50,414 nucleotides of DNA from an uncultured Bacteroidales bacterium (GTDB lineage: Bacteria; Bacteroidota; Bacteroidia; Bacteroidales; FEN-979): assembly GCA_903875045.1 (NCBI GenBank), contig CAIQUS010000087.1, forward strand, positions 1 through 50,414. Direction: 5' to 3'. The notes below the pieces were generated by a model. The model was not told where the DNA came from, did no database searches, and saw nothing but the letters and a program-made list of their open reading frames with translations. The position numbers were made by a program, and so were the translations under genes. Below, piece by piece: positions 1 through 7,802 of this stretch. Each line of letters begins with the position of its first letter. Position 1 is the stretch's first letter.

Positions 1-2
1 AG

Positions 3-122
3 TTCAAGTCTTTTACTGGCGCCGAATCTTTTGCAATCCTGCGATCGATAATTGATACTGCGATTAAAAATAATCTGAATCCTTTGCATTCTCTCTCCCA
101 AATTAATGCCCTACATTTGTAG
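3..122 (+). pseudogene. C-terminal fragment of a transposase (IS66-like?)
   Basis: An open frame runs from the window edge to a TAG at 120-122 and encodes about 39 residues containing GAESFAILRSIIDTAIKNN. This resembles the C-terminal tail of IS66-type transposases (G-A-x-x-F-x-x-x-R-S followed by a short helix and N-P). The rest of the protein would lie outside the window, so it may be complete there. A few bases downstream a different protein resumes in mid-sequence, which suggests an insertion sequence ending around 123-145. No terminal inverted repeat can be defined because only one end is visible. The family assignment rests on remembered tail motifs and is tentative. Confidence 0.5.
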
Positions 123-133
123 GGGGTGAATAG

Positions 134-2218
134 TTACAAATATTCAACAACACCATTTATCTCTCGGGTAATTTATTGGGCAAACCTAACAGTTCTGACA
201 GAGCAAAAAGTTCCTGTATAACTGTTGAAAATGGCGTCGTTGACTTCGATATCCGGAACAACATCCTATATAACGAGATGGGCAGAGATCCGGCAAATAC
301 TTCTTCCGAAATCAGCACCTACCAAATCTATTCGTGGGCCGACAAAGAAAAATTTACAAACATTAATGCCAACGACTATTACCATACCGATCAACCGGGT
401 GTGAACGAATTTATCGGATGGTTTGACGATTCAATTATATATGCTGACCTCGATGACTGGAAAACCGCTACGGGGCAGGATGCAGACTCGTACAGCACCG
501 ATCCGCATTTTACCTCCGCCACCAACCTGAAACCCATTGCAGGTAGTTTTCTGGTTGGTGAAAATATCGCGGCCATCACCACCGATTACGAGGGCATTAT
601 GCGGAACAACCCTCCCCATATCGGGGCTTATGAAGGAGCCCCAAGCGTTTGGGTTGGTGGTACATCAACCGATTGGGCAACGCCGGGCAACTGGGATAAC
701 AGCTTAGTGCCGGTGGCATCGGATAATGTTGCCATCAGCCCGACAGCAACCTATATGCCGTACATCACAACCACCACGGCTTCGCCGGCTGTTTGCAACA
801 CGCTTACCATCGCATCGGGCGCCGAACTTTTAATTGCGCCTGGCAAAGCGCTCACGGTTTATGGTTCACTAACCAAAAGCGCCAATCCTGCCGATCTCGT
901 CATCGAAAGTGGCGGCTCGCTTATTCACAATTCCAACGATGTAGCAGCCACGGTAAAGCTGCAAATAACGGGTAGTTCAACGCTCACCCTAAATAAATAT
1001 CATTTTGTTGCCATCCCAACCCAGTACGCTACCCCAACTACCAACCTGTTTTCAGGCTCGTATATTTACAAGCTTGACCCACTTCAACAAATTGATCCAC
1101 CCACTAATCCGGCTTATGGCAATTGGGTTGGTCTCGGTAGCTCAACCACTACCCCCTTATTGCTGAACCAGGGCTATATGATATACTATCCCGGAAATTC
1201 GCATGAATACACGTTTACCGGAAACCTGAATAATGGAACTTTCAATTATTCACTCGTTGGCCATTCGGGAACAGATGTTTATACCTATAACCTGGTTCCC
1301 AATCCATACCCCTCGTCGCTTGTATGGAATACTGCCGATGCGGCATGGACAAAATCGACAGGCATAGGCGGTACTTGCTACATTTGGAATGCGGCTTCAG
1401 GCAATTACACCAATCTTGCTTCATCTGCAACTTCGTATATACCGGTAGGTCAGGCCATGATGGTACTGGCAGTAGATGAGGCTTTGCCAACACTCTCGGT
1501 GAATAACAATGCCCGCAGCCACAGCACCCAGGCATTTTATAAATCGGGCGGCATCGAAAACCAACTGACCATCAAAGCAACGGCCAACGGCTACGCAGAT
1601 GAAACGGTGGTGCATTTTATCGGGGAAGCTACCGAAGGCTTCGACCTTCAGGTTGACGGGATGAAATTGCAGGGGCTTGAAGATGCGCCGCAACTTTACA
1701 CCCTTTCGGCAGATAAGAAATTCAGCATCAACAATCTGCCTCTCTTTCAGGATCAGCGCAATGTGGATTTGAATTTTGAAACCAAATTTACCGGGCCGGT
1801 TAGTTTTACCATCAGCGGAATTGAAAGTTTTGACCCATCAATAAACATCTGCCTCAAAGATGAACTCACCAGCCAAACCATCAACCTCCGCAACCAGCAG
1901 GTTTACTCGTTCAGCCATAATCCGGAAAATGCAGCCAACCGGTTTAAACTGGTTTTTGGCGGCGCCTATGGTATTGGAGAAGGTGAAAACTTTTCCGGGA
2001 ATATTTGGGTTTCCGGAAACACAATTTACATCAGCGCATCCACTCTTGCCGGTGAAACGGCGATCGTTGAGGTTTTCAATGGTGCCGGACAGACTGTGTT
2101 TAACAAACAGGTTATCCTTTCAGACGAAACCAAAGTCTTCACCAGTCTGAGCGGAGTTGCCGTGATCAGGGTAACCACTTCGAAAGGGCTGATAGTTAAA
2201 AAAGGGATTTTCAAATAA
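134..2218 (+). CDS. 5'-truncated T9SS-exported beta-helix/surface protein
   Basis: The frame is open from 134, just after a TAG at 131-133. It begins in mid-domain with residues like NNTIYLSG and VDFDIRNNILYN, which are typical rungs of a right-handed beta-helix. No signal peptide or credible start is present; the first start-like codon is a TTG at 176. A Gly-Gly-Thr...Gly-Asn-Trp module (residues about 165-215 counted from the TTG) is followed by beta-sandwich-like sequence. The protein ends in a T9SS type A sorting domain (roughly the last 75 residues: VEVFNGAGQTVF ... VIRVTTSKGLIVKKGIFK). The upstream neighbour is the tail of a transposase, so the gene was probably cut by an insertion and the N-terminal part lost. 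It is unlikely to be exported now. The gene at 38549 encodes a paralogue with the opposite end missing. Confidence 0.75.
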   Translation, partial: LQIFNNTIYLSGNLLGKPNSSDRAKSSCITVENGVVDFDIRNNILYNEMGRDPANTSSEISTYQIYSWADKEKFTNINANDYYHTDQPGVNEFIGWFDDSIIYADLDDWKTATGQDADSYSTDPHFTSATNLKPIAGSFLVGENIAAITTDYEGIMRNNPPHIGAYEGAPSVWVGGTSTDWATPGNWDNSLVPVASDNVAISPTATYMPYITTTTASPAVCNTLTIASGAELLIAPGKALTVYGSLTKSANPADLVIESGGSLIHNSNDVAATVKLQITGSSTLTLNKYHFVAIPTQYATPTTNLFSGSYIYKLDPLQQIDPPTNPAYGNWVGLGSSTTTPLLLNQGYMIYYPGNSHEYTFTGNLNNGTFNYSLVGHSGTDVYTYNLVPNPYPSSLVWNTADAAWTKSTGIGGTCYIWNAASGNYTNLASSATSYIPVGQAMMVLAVDEALPTLSVNNNARSHSTQAFYKSGGIENQLTIKATANGYADETVVHFIGEATEGFDLQVDGMKLQGLEDAPQLYTLSADKKFSINNLPLFQDQRNVDLNFETKFTGPVSFTISGIESFDPSINICLKDELTSQTINLRNQQVYSFSHNPENAANRFKLVFGGAYGIGEGENFSGNIWVSGNTIYISASTLAGETAIVEVFNGAGQTVFNKQVILSDETKVFTSLSGVAVIRVTTSKGLIVKKGIFK

Positions 2219-2259
2219 ACTTTGATTTGAAACAGGAAAACACATTGATTAACAAACAA

Positions 2260-2490
2260 ATGACCATGAAAAAAATTATCCTTATTCTCGCATTTTTAAC
2301 CATTGGAAGCATTGCTACATTGGCACAGGCTCCCCCACCACCACCTGCTTCGGCAAACGAAGGCGGTAATGGCCCCATCGGCGGCGGCGGCGCACCCATT
2401 GATGGCACGCTGGCCACTGCACTATTGATGGTTGCCGGTTTTGGCGCCTGGAAATTGTTTAAATCAAGACGGTGGCTGGGGCAAAACTGA
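2260..2490 (+). CDS. Small PID-CTERM-like secreted/membrane protein
   Basis: A protein of 74-76 residues; the start is ATG 2260 or ATG 2266 (M-T-M-K-K). It has a cleavable signal peptide (MKKIILILAFLTIGSIATLAQ), then a run of five prolines, a glycine-rich linker ending GGGAPID, a hydrophobic helix (about 20 residues) and a basic tail (KLFKSRR). Proline/glycine linker, PID, helix and basic tail is the layout of the PID-CTERM sorting-signal family of Bacteroidetes small proteins, whose role is unknown. It follows the truncated T9SS gene by about 40 bp on the same strand. No catalytic residues are visible. The family call is from memory of the motif. Confidence 0.7.
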   Translation: MTMKKIILILAFLTIGSIATLAQAPPPPPASANEGGNGPIGGGGAPIDGTLATALLMVAGFGAWKLFKSRRWLGQN

Positions 2491-2722
2491 AAGATCCTGA
2501 GGCGAACGAATTTCAAGAATGGAGTAACCGTTTTTAATATTGATGGCATTGTAACCCCTTACTGATCAAAATATCCACCAATAACTGAAGTGTCAATGAA
2601 TATCTTGAGGGTTTTCATGAAAGAGAAATTTAAGCAAAAATACTAAAGAAAACCGCCTGATGCACTTGTGAACTTTGAATAAACAACCCAAAGCGATAAA
2701 TTAAAGATTCAAACCATGAGGG

Positions 2723-2905
2723 CACTCCGATCAGTCTGCTAACAAATAATTTTACCGCAGAGGGCCGCAGTGTTTATTCACAGAGGGCCGCAAAGTTATA
2801 GTTATCTGAGAGTTATCTCTGCGGCCCTTTGCGGTTTCTTTGTGTTCTTTGCGGTTTAACAATTTTTTAAATGGTGATTTGATGAATAAACGACTTTTCG
2901 GAGTG
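2723..2905. repeat. MITE-like element, copy A (183 bp)
   Basis: The element starts CACTCCGATCAGTC and ends GACTTTTCGGAGTG, giving imperfect 14-bp terminal inverted repeats. It is nearly the same sequence as 50230-50413 and the reverse complement of 17648-17830. Inside, CCGCAGAGGGCCGCA pairs with CTCTGCGGCCCTTTGCGG further right, so a long hairpin can form. The whole 2491-2939 gap holds only this element and unremarkable A/T-rich sequence; apparent reading frames in it are translations of the repeat. No transposase is encoded. Confidence 0.8.
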
Positions 2906-2939
2906 GACTCAAACATGAAAACCATCGAGGTATAAGGCA

Positions 2940-3662
2940 CTACACCCTGTAAAGATTCAAAAACTCCTTCTGGAAATCTTTCCAGCAATCATCTGGCAAA
3001 GCGGCAAGAGAATGGTCGGCTAATTCGCCGCCGTCCTGGAGGATGACCATGGATGCTTCGGGCGAGTAATTTCGCATGGTCACGGCAAGGAAATCCCTGA
3101 ACCGTGCCAGCTCCTTTTCCGACCAGTTGGTGGCCTCCTCGGCAAAATAACATGACTTTGCCTCGGCCATCCAGTTGGTGGGCTTGATCTTATAAATCCA
3201 CCCTTTGCCATAAGGATCCTCGTTCATCACCGCCGGGTTTTCATTCAGCATTGTGTTGGTGTCAACGATTTTTCCGGAAACGGGCGATAATATGCTGAGC
3301 AGTTTACCATCCTGGTCAATCTCCGTGAGCAAATCACCCTTGCTGATCGTATCGCCCGGCTTTTTCAGATTGTTGAATTTCACTTCTCCGGTGATGTGCA
3401 GCAAAAGGTCATCGAGCCCCACGGTGGCGGCGCCCGAGCGTTCCATAAACATCCAGGTGTGGTTCCGGCTGTAAAACAATCCCTGGGGAATCCGTAAAAT
3501 TTTAGCGGATAGGATACCCAGCGCCTTCTGTATTTGCCGGGTAATTTTTACTTGTCTGTTTAAAATAATTGAAAAGGGGATCAGCAGTGCCAGGAAAGCG
3601 ATGATGACCAGATATTCAATGCCCTTGGTGGCAAAAATATCAGAATAACTAAATCCGTCCAT
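2940..3662 (-). CDS. Membrane-anchored GcvH-like (lipoyl-domain fold) protein
   Basis: A 240-residue protein with one N-terminal membrane helix (about residues 15-35), then a GcvH-family domain (about 60-165) beginning NHTWMFMERSG and containing SPVSGKIVDTN and a GKGWIYKI segment, as in glycine cleavage H proteins. The C-terminal ~70 residues end in a Trp- and Phe-rich segment shared with the other GcvH-like protein at 5858. At the position of the lipoylated lysine of GcvH I read Gly, with Lys one residue later, so normal lipoylation is doubtful. It is the last gene of a minus-strand cluster with an NrfD-type protein (23 bp upstream) and a ferredoxin, so a structural or electron-transfer role in that membrane complex is inferred. 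No glycine cleavage T or P genes are near. Confidence 0.8.
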   Translation of the reverse strand: MDGFSYSDIFATKGIEYLVIIAFLALLIPFSIILNRQVKITRQIQKALGILSAKILRIPQGLFYSRNHTWMFMERSGAATVGLDDLLLHITGEVKFNNLKKPGDTISKGDLLTEIDQDGKLLSILSPVSGKIVDTNTMLNENPAVMNEDPYGKGWIYKIKPTNWMAEAKSCYFAEEATNWSEKELARFRDFLAVTMRNYSPEASMVILQDGGELADHSLAALPDDCWKDFQKEFLNLYRV

Positions 3663-3685
3663 AATGTTGTTTTTTAAAGGTTAAT

Positions 3686-4912
3686 CTATTTGTTTTCTTT
3701 TACCCAGGATGGGGAATCGCGCAAAACAGGCATGCGGTTGATCACCCATCTGAATATCCATATTTCTGTAAATATCACGGCCATGGTTACCACCAGTTCC
3801 ATCCACGACGGATAATATCGTATGGCCATATCCCATCTGAACCCGATAACGGTCACGTTCAGCCGGTTCAATATCACGCCAAGCATGGTGAGAATGGCTG
3901 CCACTTTGATCATCGTAATGTTGTGGGTGCGGTAACTGACAAAGAACAGGATCATCGGAAGCAGGACAAATCCCAGCATTTCGAGCAAATACCAGTATCC
4001 CAGCGGTGTATTGAGCAGCGCCCAGTGTTGCCCGTGAATAAATATGAGCAACTGCATGAAAAAGTAGGCAAACATGGCACCGGCACATATTTTAGCCAGA
4101 CCATGGATGATACCCTTCTGTGCATGATGGTTTTTTTCGCTGATCTGACTGAAAAAGACTTTGTGTGTGATGGACCCTTCAAAAATGACCATGGAAAGTC
4201 CGGCGAAAATGCTTGACACAAAAAACATGATGGGGATAAATTCGGAATACCACAGCGGAAATATTTTATCCTTGGCCATCAGGTATAGCGCACCCAGCCC
4301 CGACTGATGCAGGGTTGACAGGGTAATACCGAAGATAACGGCGGCAATGGTCATGCCTGAGAGGATTTTTTGGATTCGCCGGGCTCCGAGCCATTCGGCA
4401 ATTGCCGGCGAAAACTCAATCAGCTGGGCGATCATATACAGTAAAAAGTGCCATGCCACCAGGAACAACACGGAACTTACTCCAAAGCTATTCCCGATAA
4501 TCGGGTTGATCACATGCCAGGGCCTTCCCAGGTCAAGAAGCAATGCCCCGGCGTAAAAAACATAAGCCAAAAAACCGTTCAGCACGGTTACCCGTACGAT
4601 GGAATGGTATTTTCGCATATTCAGGATATACACCATGAAAGTGAGCACATAAGCGCCGCCGGCAAAGGCTACGCCTGTAACCACATCAAAACCGATCCAC
4701 AAGCCCCAGGGAATATCCTGCGACAGGTTGGTTATGACACCGAGCCCTTTCCAGAAACGGATGACGATCAGCACCAAACCCAGCAGCATGATCGGAATGG
4801 AGATGATGTTGAACGGAGTAAGGAATTTTCCTTTGGGTTTTAACTCACTGATGAGGAACTTCCAGATGGAGGTTCCGTCATGATCTGCGGTAGTCTCATA
4901 GCTGTTATTCAT
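3686..4912 (-). CDS. nrfD: NrfD/PsrC-family polytopic membrane subunit
   Basis: 408 residues from the ATG at 4912, chosen because the longer frame upstream lies inside the ferredoxin gene. About nine or ten hydrophobic helices are visible, with the family-like WGLWIGFDVVTGVAFAGGAYV segment near residue 65 and DLGRPWHV near 123. Members of this family form the quinone-interacting membrane part of complexes such as polysulfide, nitrite and tetrathionate reductases. The start overlaps the end of the ferredoxin gene by 8 bp, implying translational coupling and a joint complex. No molybdopterin enzyme or cytochrome c nitrite reductase is nearby, so the terminal substrate is unknown. The symbol denotes the family, not nitrite reduction. 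Confidence 0.88.
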   Translation of the reverse strand: MNNSYETTADHDGTSIWKFLISELKPKGKFLTPFNIISIPIMLLGLVLIVIRFWKGLGVITNLSQDIPWGLWIGFDVVTGVAFAGGAYVLTFMVYILNMRKYHSIVRVTVLNGFLAYVFYAGALLLDLGRPWHVINPIIGNSFGVSSVLFLVAWHFLLYMIAQLIEFSPAIAEWLGARRIQKILSGMTIAAVIFGITLSTLHQSGLGALYLMAKDKIFPLWYSEFIPIMFFVSSIFAGLSMVIFEGSITHKVFFSQISEKNHHAQKGIIHGLAKICAGAMFAYFFMQLLIFIHGQHWALLNTPLGYWYLLEMLGFVLLPMILFFVSYRTHNITMIKVAAILTMLGVILNRLNVTVIGFRWDMAIRYYPSWMELVVTMAVIFTEIWIFRWVINRMPVLRDSPSWVKENK

Positions 4913-5771
4913 CGTCTTTCTCCTCGTTAAGGTGATTGTTTTTTGTTGCCTGATAGATTCCTGCCAGGAGTGCCGGCACAAGCACGAATACGGAAGGAAC
5001 ACTATAAAGGAATCCCGTGGTGAGGGCAGGATAAGAGGATTGCTGCAACTTATTGTTCAGCCCCAGTTCTTCAAAAGGCACCGGGGATAGATACAGCCAG
5101 CCTGTTCCGCCTGCCGCATGTTCACCATAAATCTGATCAACATACAAACCCGGCTTTTCATACATTCTCCGGCGGGCTTCTTTCATAAGGTCCCTGCGTT
5201 TACCGTACATCAATGCCTCGTTGGGGCAGTTAAACGCACAGGCAGGAGGTTCCCCCGTTTTAAGCCGGTCGAAACACATATCACATTTTTGAATTTTCGG
5301 GTTTGCACTGAAATATTCAAATTTGGGACTGTCGAAAGGACAGGAAACCATGCAATAGCGGCATCCCATGCATTTATCGCCATCCCATGTTACCGGGCCC
5401 ATTTTTGTTTTGTGCATGGCTTGTGTCAAACAAGCGGCCACACAAGCAGGTTCATTGCAGTGCATACACTGCCTTTTGATAAATACATCGCCTTTCGATG
5501 TTTTATACGTATTCACAACGGTGTTGCACGTTGGATCTGTTTTGCGGATAGCCGGGATATCTTTGGAGGGTGGTGGATCGGGAAATCCATGCGCTGTAGC
5601 ACAATCGAATTCACAGCCACGACAGCCCTTGCAGCGGGCTGCATCGTAAAGGATCCCATAAAATTCTACGCCATTATCGTTTTTTACTGAGGCATTCGCC
5701 TCCCTTCCGATCGCCAGGGTCATTCCTGAAACTCCCAGCACTTTAAAAAAACTTCTGCGGTTAAGTCCCAT
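4905..5771 (-). CDS. Tat-exported four-[4Fe-4S] ferredoxin (NrfC/HybA/TtrB-like)
   Basis: 288 residues beginning with a Tat-type signal (N-R-R-S-F-F-K at residues 4-10, then a hydrophobic stretch), so the folded protein is probably periplasmic. Cys motifs for four clusters follow: Cys47/50/53/57 (CKGCRGCEFDC), CMHCNEPACVAAC, CMGCRYCMVSCPFD, and CDMCFDRL with PACAFNCP. A C-terminal hydrophobic helix (about 248-270) would anchor it, as in HybA. Such proteins pass electrons between a periplasmic redox partner and an NrfD-type subunit, here the next gene, with which it overlaps by 8 bp. The gene lies 86 bp after the PstS/GcvH-like fusion, with a hairpin between. Confidence 0.9.
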   Translation of the reverse strand: MGLNRRSFFKVLGVSGMTLAIGREANASVKNDNGVEFYGILYDAARCKGCRGCEFDCATAHGFPDPPPSKDIPAIRKTDPTCNTVVNTYKTSKGDVFIKRQCMHCNEPACVAACLTQAMHKTKMGPVTWDGDKCMGCRYCMVSCPFDSPKFEYFSANPKIQKCDMCFDRLKTGEPPACAFNCPNEALMYGKRRDLMKEARRRMYEKPGLYVDQIYGEHAAGGTGWLYLSPVPFEELGLNNKLQQSSYPALTTGFLYSVPSVFVLVPALLAGIYQATKNNHLNEEKDDE

Positions 5772-5808
5772 AATTCATGGTATTATAGATTTTTCTAAAT
5801 ACACCTCT

Positions 5809-5844
5809 CCCCAAACCCTTCGCACTGAGGAGAAGGGTTTGGGG
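5809..5844. terminator. Perfect 13-bp stem hairpin inside the operon
   Basis: CCCCAAACCCTTC at 5809-5821 and its exact complement at 5832-5844 enclose a 10-base loop. It lies between the fusion gene (ends 5858) and the ferredoxin gene (starts 5771). No clear U-tract follows on the minus strand, so it could be an attenuator, an mRNA-stability hairpin or a palindromic intergenic repeat rather than a full terminator. Confidence 0.5.
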
Positions 5845-5857
5845 ATGAAGGCACGAT

Positions 5858-7549
5858 TTATTTAGCGTTATCAATAAACTTTGTCTGAAAATCTTCCCAT
5901 ACTTCCGGGCCAAGATCTGCAAGCACGTTGTTTTTCAATGCTCCGCCATCCTGCAACGCCACAAAGGCGTATTCATGGGTGCCGGCATTTACTACCGTGG
6001 CCAAAAAATCCTTCAGCCTCGAAAATTCACCCTTGATCCATGTTCTGTATTTGTCGGCCATGGATAAAAACTGAATTTCCATGGACCAATTAGCCGGTTC
6101 GATCGAATAAACCCATCCCTCAGAATAGGGAGCGGTTTGGAGTGCCGACAGGTTTGTCATCAGGTTTTTATTGCAGGAGGTAATAGTTCCAGAAACAGGT
6201 GAATAGACAAGCAAATGCTTTCCTTTTTGGATAATTGTAAGCAAAGCTTCGCCTTTTTTAATCTTCACCCCGGCAGGTTTCATCCCGATGCTTGTGAGAG
6301 GGCCTGTAATGTGTTGCAAAAAGTCATCGATGCCGATTTTTACACTACCATCTTTTTCCATGAAAGCCCAGGTATGTGTTTTGTCATAATAGAGTCCTTT
6401 GGGAGCATCCACCGAATTTTCATCAAAAACAGATGGGAAAGCAGTGGTGCCATCTGTAAAAGACCCTCTCTTATTTCTGTTACGCCGAATAACCAGGCTT
6501 ACCATAAAACCCAATACAGCAAAAGCGATGACAACCAAAAGAACCACCCTGATGACAGCGTAATTGTCCTTTTCAGGAGCTGTAATATATATGGCCGTAG
6601 AATTTAATTTATCCGATTGTGTTTGTCTTTCACTCGAAACAAGGTCGCTGTAACCATTCATGCTCAAATATTGTTGTCCATCCGAAACCACCCACCTCAG
6701 AAAGGCTACTTCAGCATCGTTGCCTGGTTTTATCGCCGAAACTGCATAGATGTTGCCACACAATGCTTTGGGATATTTTCCAATCCAAACGCCCCGTGAG
6801 AAATCTTGCATGTTATCATAAATGTCCTCCATGAAATCAATTTTCCCATTCCCGTTTTTATCGATGGGCACCAATTTGATATCAGCAAGCAGTTGATTGC
6901 CTGGTGCCATCAGGTCGACCAGCTTGCAAAAGCCCAGTGCGTCAGGGTCTTTTTGAATCGCTGAAATCATCTCCTGTCCGTTTGATACTTTTATTCCATC
7001 CATCGTAAGTTGATGGTTGTTCAGGAAATTTCCCACCCCGGCAGCAATCGCAGGATCGTTTATGATATAGCAATGAACCGGAATTTTTTGGTCATTTCCC
7101 AGGAGCATTCCCCAATTCTGAGTTCCCTGACTTTCAAAAATTCTAGCAAACCCTTGCGGGGTAATGCCTTTTGTGTTGATCTCCTTCAGCAATGGATTTT
7201 TTGCATTCATTACCGGTACGATCACATCACGGCCTACAACCATGTCCCACGCTGGAAGCGGGCTAAGGGCAGCATAAGGTTCATTCGAAATAAACCCAAT
7301 CCCTTCCTGTGTTTTCAATATATCGGCCACATTGTTATCAGAAACGTTCATCACGTTTAATTTTAACGTGGGATTTAACCTGTTGTATTCGCTGGCCCAT
7401 TTCATCGTCAGATGATATAAATCCGGGGATGTGAAGACATTTATGGAACCCTCAGGTGAAGGGTTGTTTCCGGTTACGGCTTCTTTACTGATGGCGATAC
7501 TGCAGGTGAGCAGTAAAAACGCGCTGATTAATAAGATCCTGGTTTTCAT
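5858..7549 (-). CDS. PstS-like binding domain fused to a GcvH-like domain
   Basis: 563 residues from the ATG at 7549, which gives a proper signal peptide (MKTRILLISAFLLLTCSIAIS). Residues about 32-315 look like a periplasmic type-2 binding protein of the PstS/tungstate kind (SINVFTSPDLYHL ... GNIYAVSAIKPG). They carry an EF-hand-like loop (DKNGNGKIDFMED near 239-251). A single membrane helix at about 335-357 ends in R-R-N-R-N-K-R. After it comes a GcvH-family domain (YYDKTHTWAFMEKDG, YSPVSGTITSCN, SEGWVYSI) and a C-terminal tail like that of the 2940 protein. The GcvH part would be cytoplasmic if the PBP part is periplasmic. The canonical lipoyl-lysine position is Gly here too (QKGKH). It is the first gene of the NrfD module. 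No pstCAB genes are adjacent, so phosphate uptake is unlikely. Confidence 0.8.
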   Translation of the reverse strand: MKTRILLISAFLLLTCSIAISKEAVTGNNPSPEGSINVFTSPDLYHLTMKWASEYNRLNPTLKLNVMNVSDNNVADILKTQEGIGFISNEPYAALSPLPAWDMVVGRDVIVPVMNAKNPLLKEINTKGITPQGFARIFESQGTQNWGMLLGNDQKIPVHCYIINDPAIAAGVGNFLNNHQLTMDGIKVSNGQEMISAIQKDPDALGFCKLVDLMAPGNQLLADIKLVPIDKNGNGKIDFMEDIYDNMQDFSRGVWIGKYPKALCGNIYAVSAIKPGNDAEVAFLRWVVSDGQQYLSMNGYSDLVSSERQTQSDKLNSTAIYITAPEKDNYAVIRVVLLVVIAFAVLGFMVSLVIRRNRNKRGSFTDGTTAFPSVFDENSVDAPKGLYYDKTHTWAFMEKDGSVKIGIDDFLQHITGPLTSIGMKPAGVKIKKGEALLTIIQKGKHLLVYSPVSGTITSCNKNLMTNLSALQTAPYSEGWVYSIEPANWSMEIQFLSMADKYRTWIKGEFSRLKDFLATVVNAGTHEYAFVALQDGGALKNNVLADLGPEVWEDFQTKFIDNAK

Positions 7550-7676
7550 AATTTTATACTTTAAGGATGATGACGGATTTGTATATTCAATTATGATGCC
7601 AAAGAACAAAATGAGGATTAAGTAATTGTAATTCAGGCAATAAGGAAGGATGGTGTTTAAGAATTACACACTGTTA

Positions 7677-7767
7677 AGTGTTGAAATATTAAACACTGCC
7701 GTTGGAATTGTGATGTGACAGCTTGATAATCAAACCATTTGAGAGGGGTGTATAAATATTAAACACC
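7677..7767. promoter_or_regulatory. Two operator-like dyads upstream of the NrfD-module operon
   Basis: AGTGTT-N9-AACACT (7677-7697) and GGTGT-N11-ACACC (7747-7767) are each 21 bp overall. Both contain the direct repeat AAATATTAAACAC (7684-7696 and 7754-7766). Their centres are 70 bp apart, close to a whole number of helical turns. They lie 128-218 bp upstream of the ATG at 7549, in the 250-bp gap before the DUF2235 gene, and might bind a dimeric regulator. No good promoter box was found in the gap. Confidence 0.35.
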
Positions 7768-7802
7768 TGTTGAAAAATTCAACAAAAGCAAAAAAATGGC
7801 TG

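Noticed and set aside
2940-3662. Glycine cleavage system H protein
   Set aside because: No gcvT/gcvP nearby, membrane helix present and the lipoyl-lysine register is off.
3686-5771. Nitrite reductase (nrfABCD)
   Set aside because: Only NrfC- and NrfD-like genes are present; no multihaem cytochrome is encoded in the window.
5858-7549. Phosphate ABC transporter
   Set aside because: No permease or ATPase genes; the binding domain is fused to a membrane helix and a GcvH-like domain.
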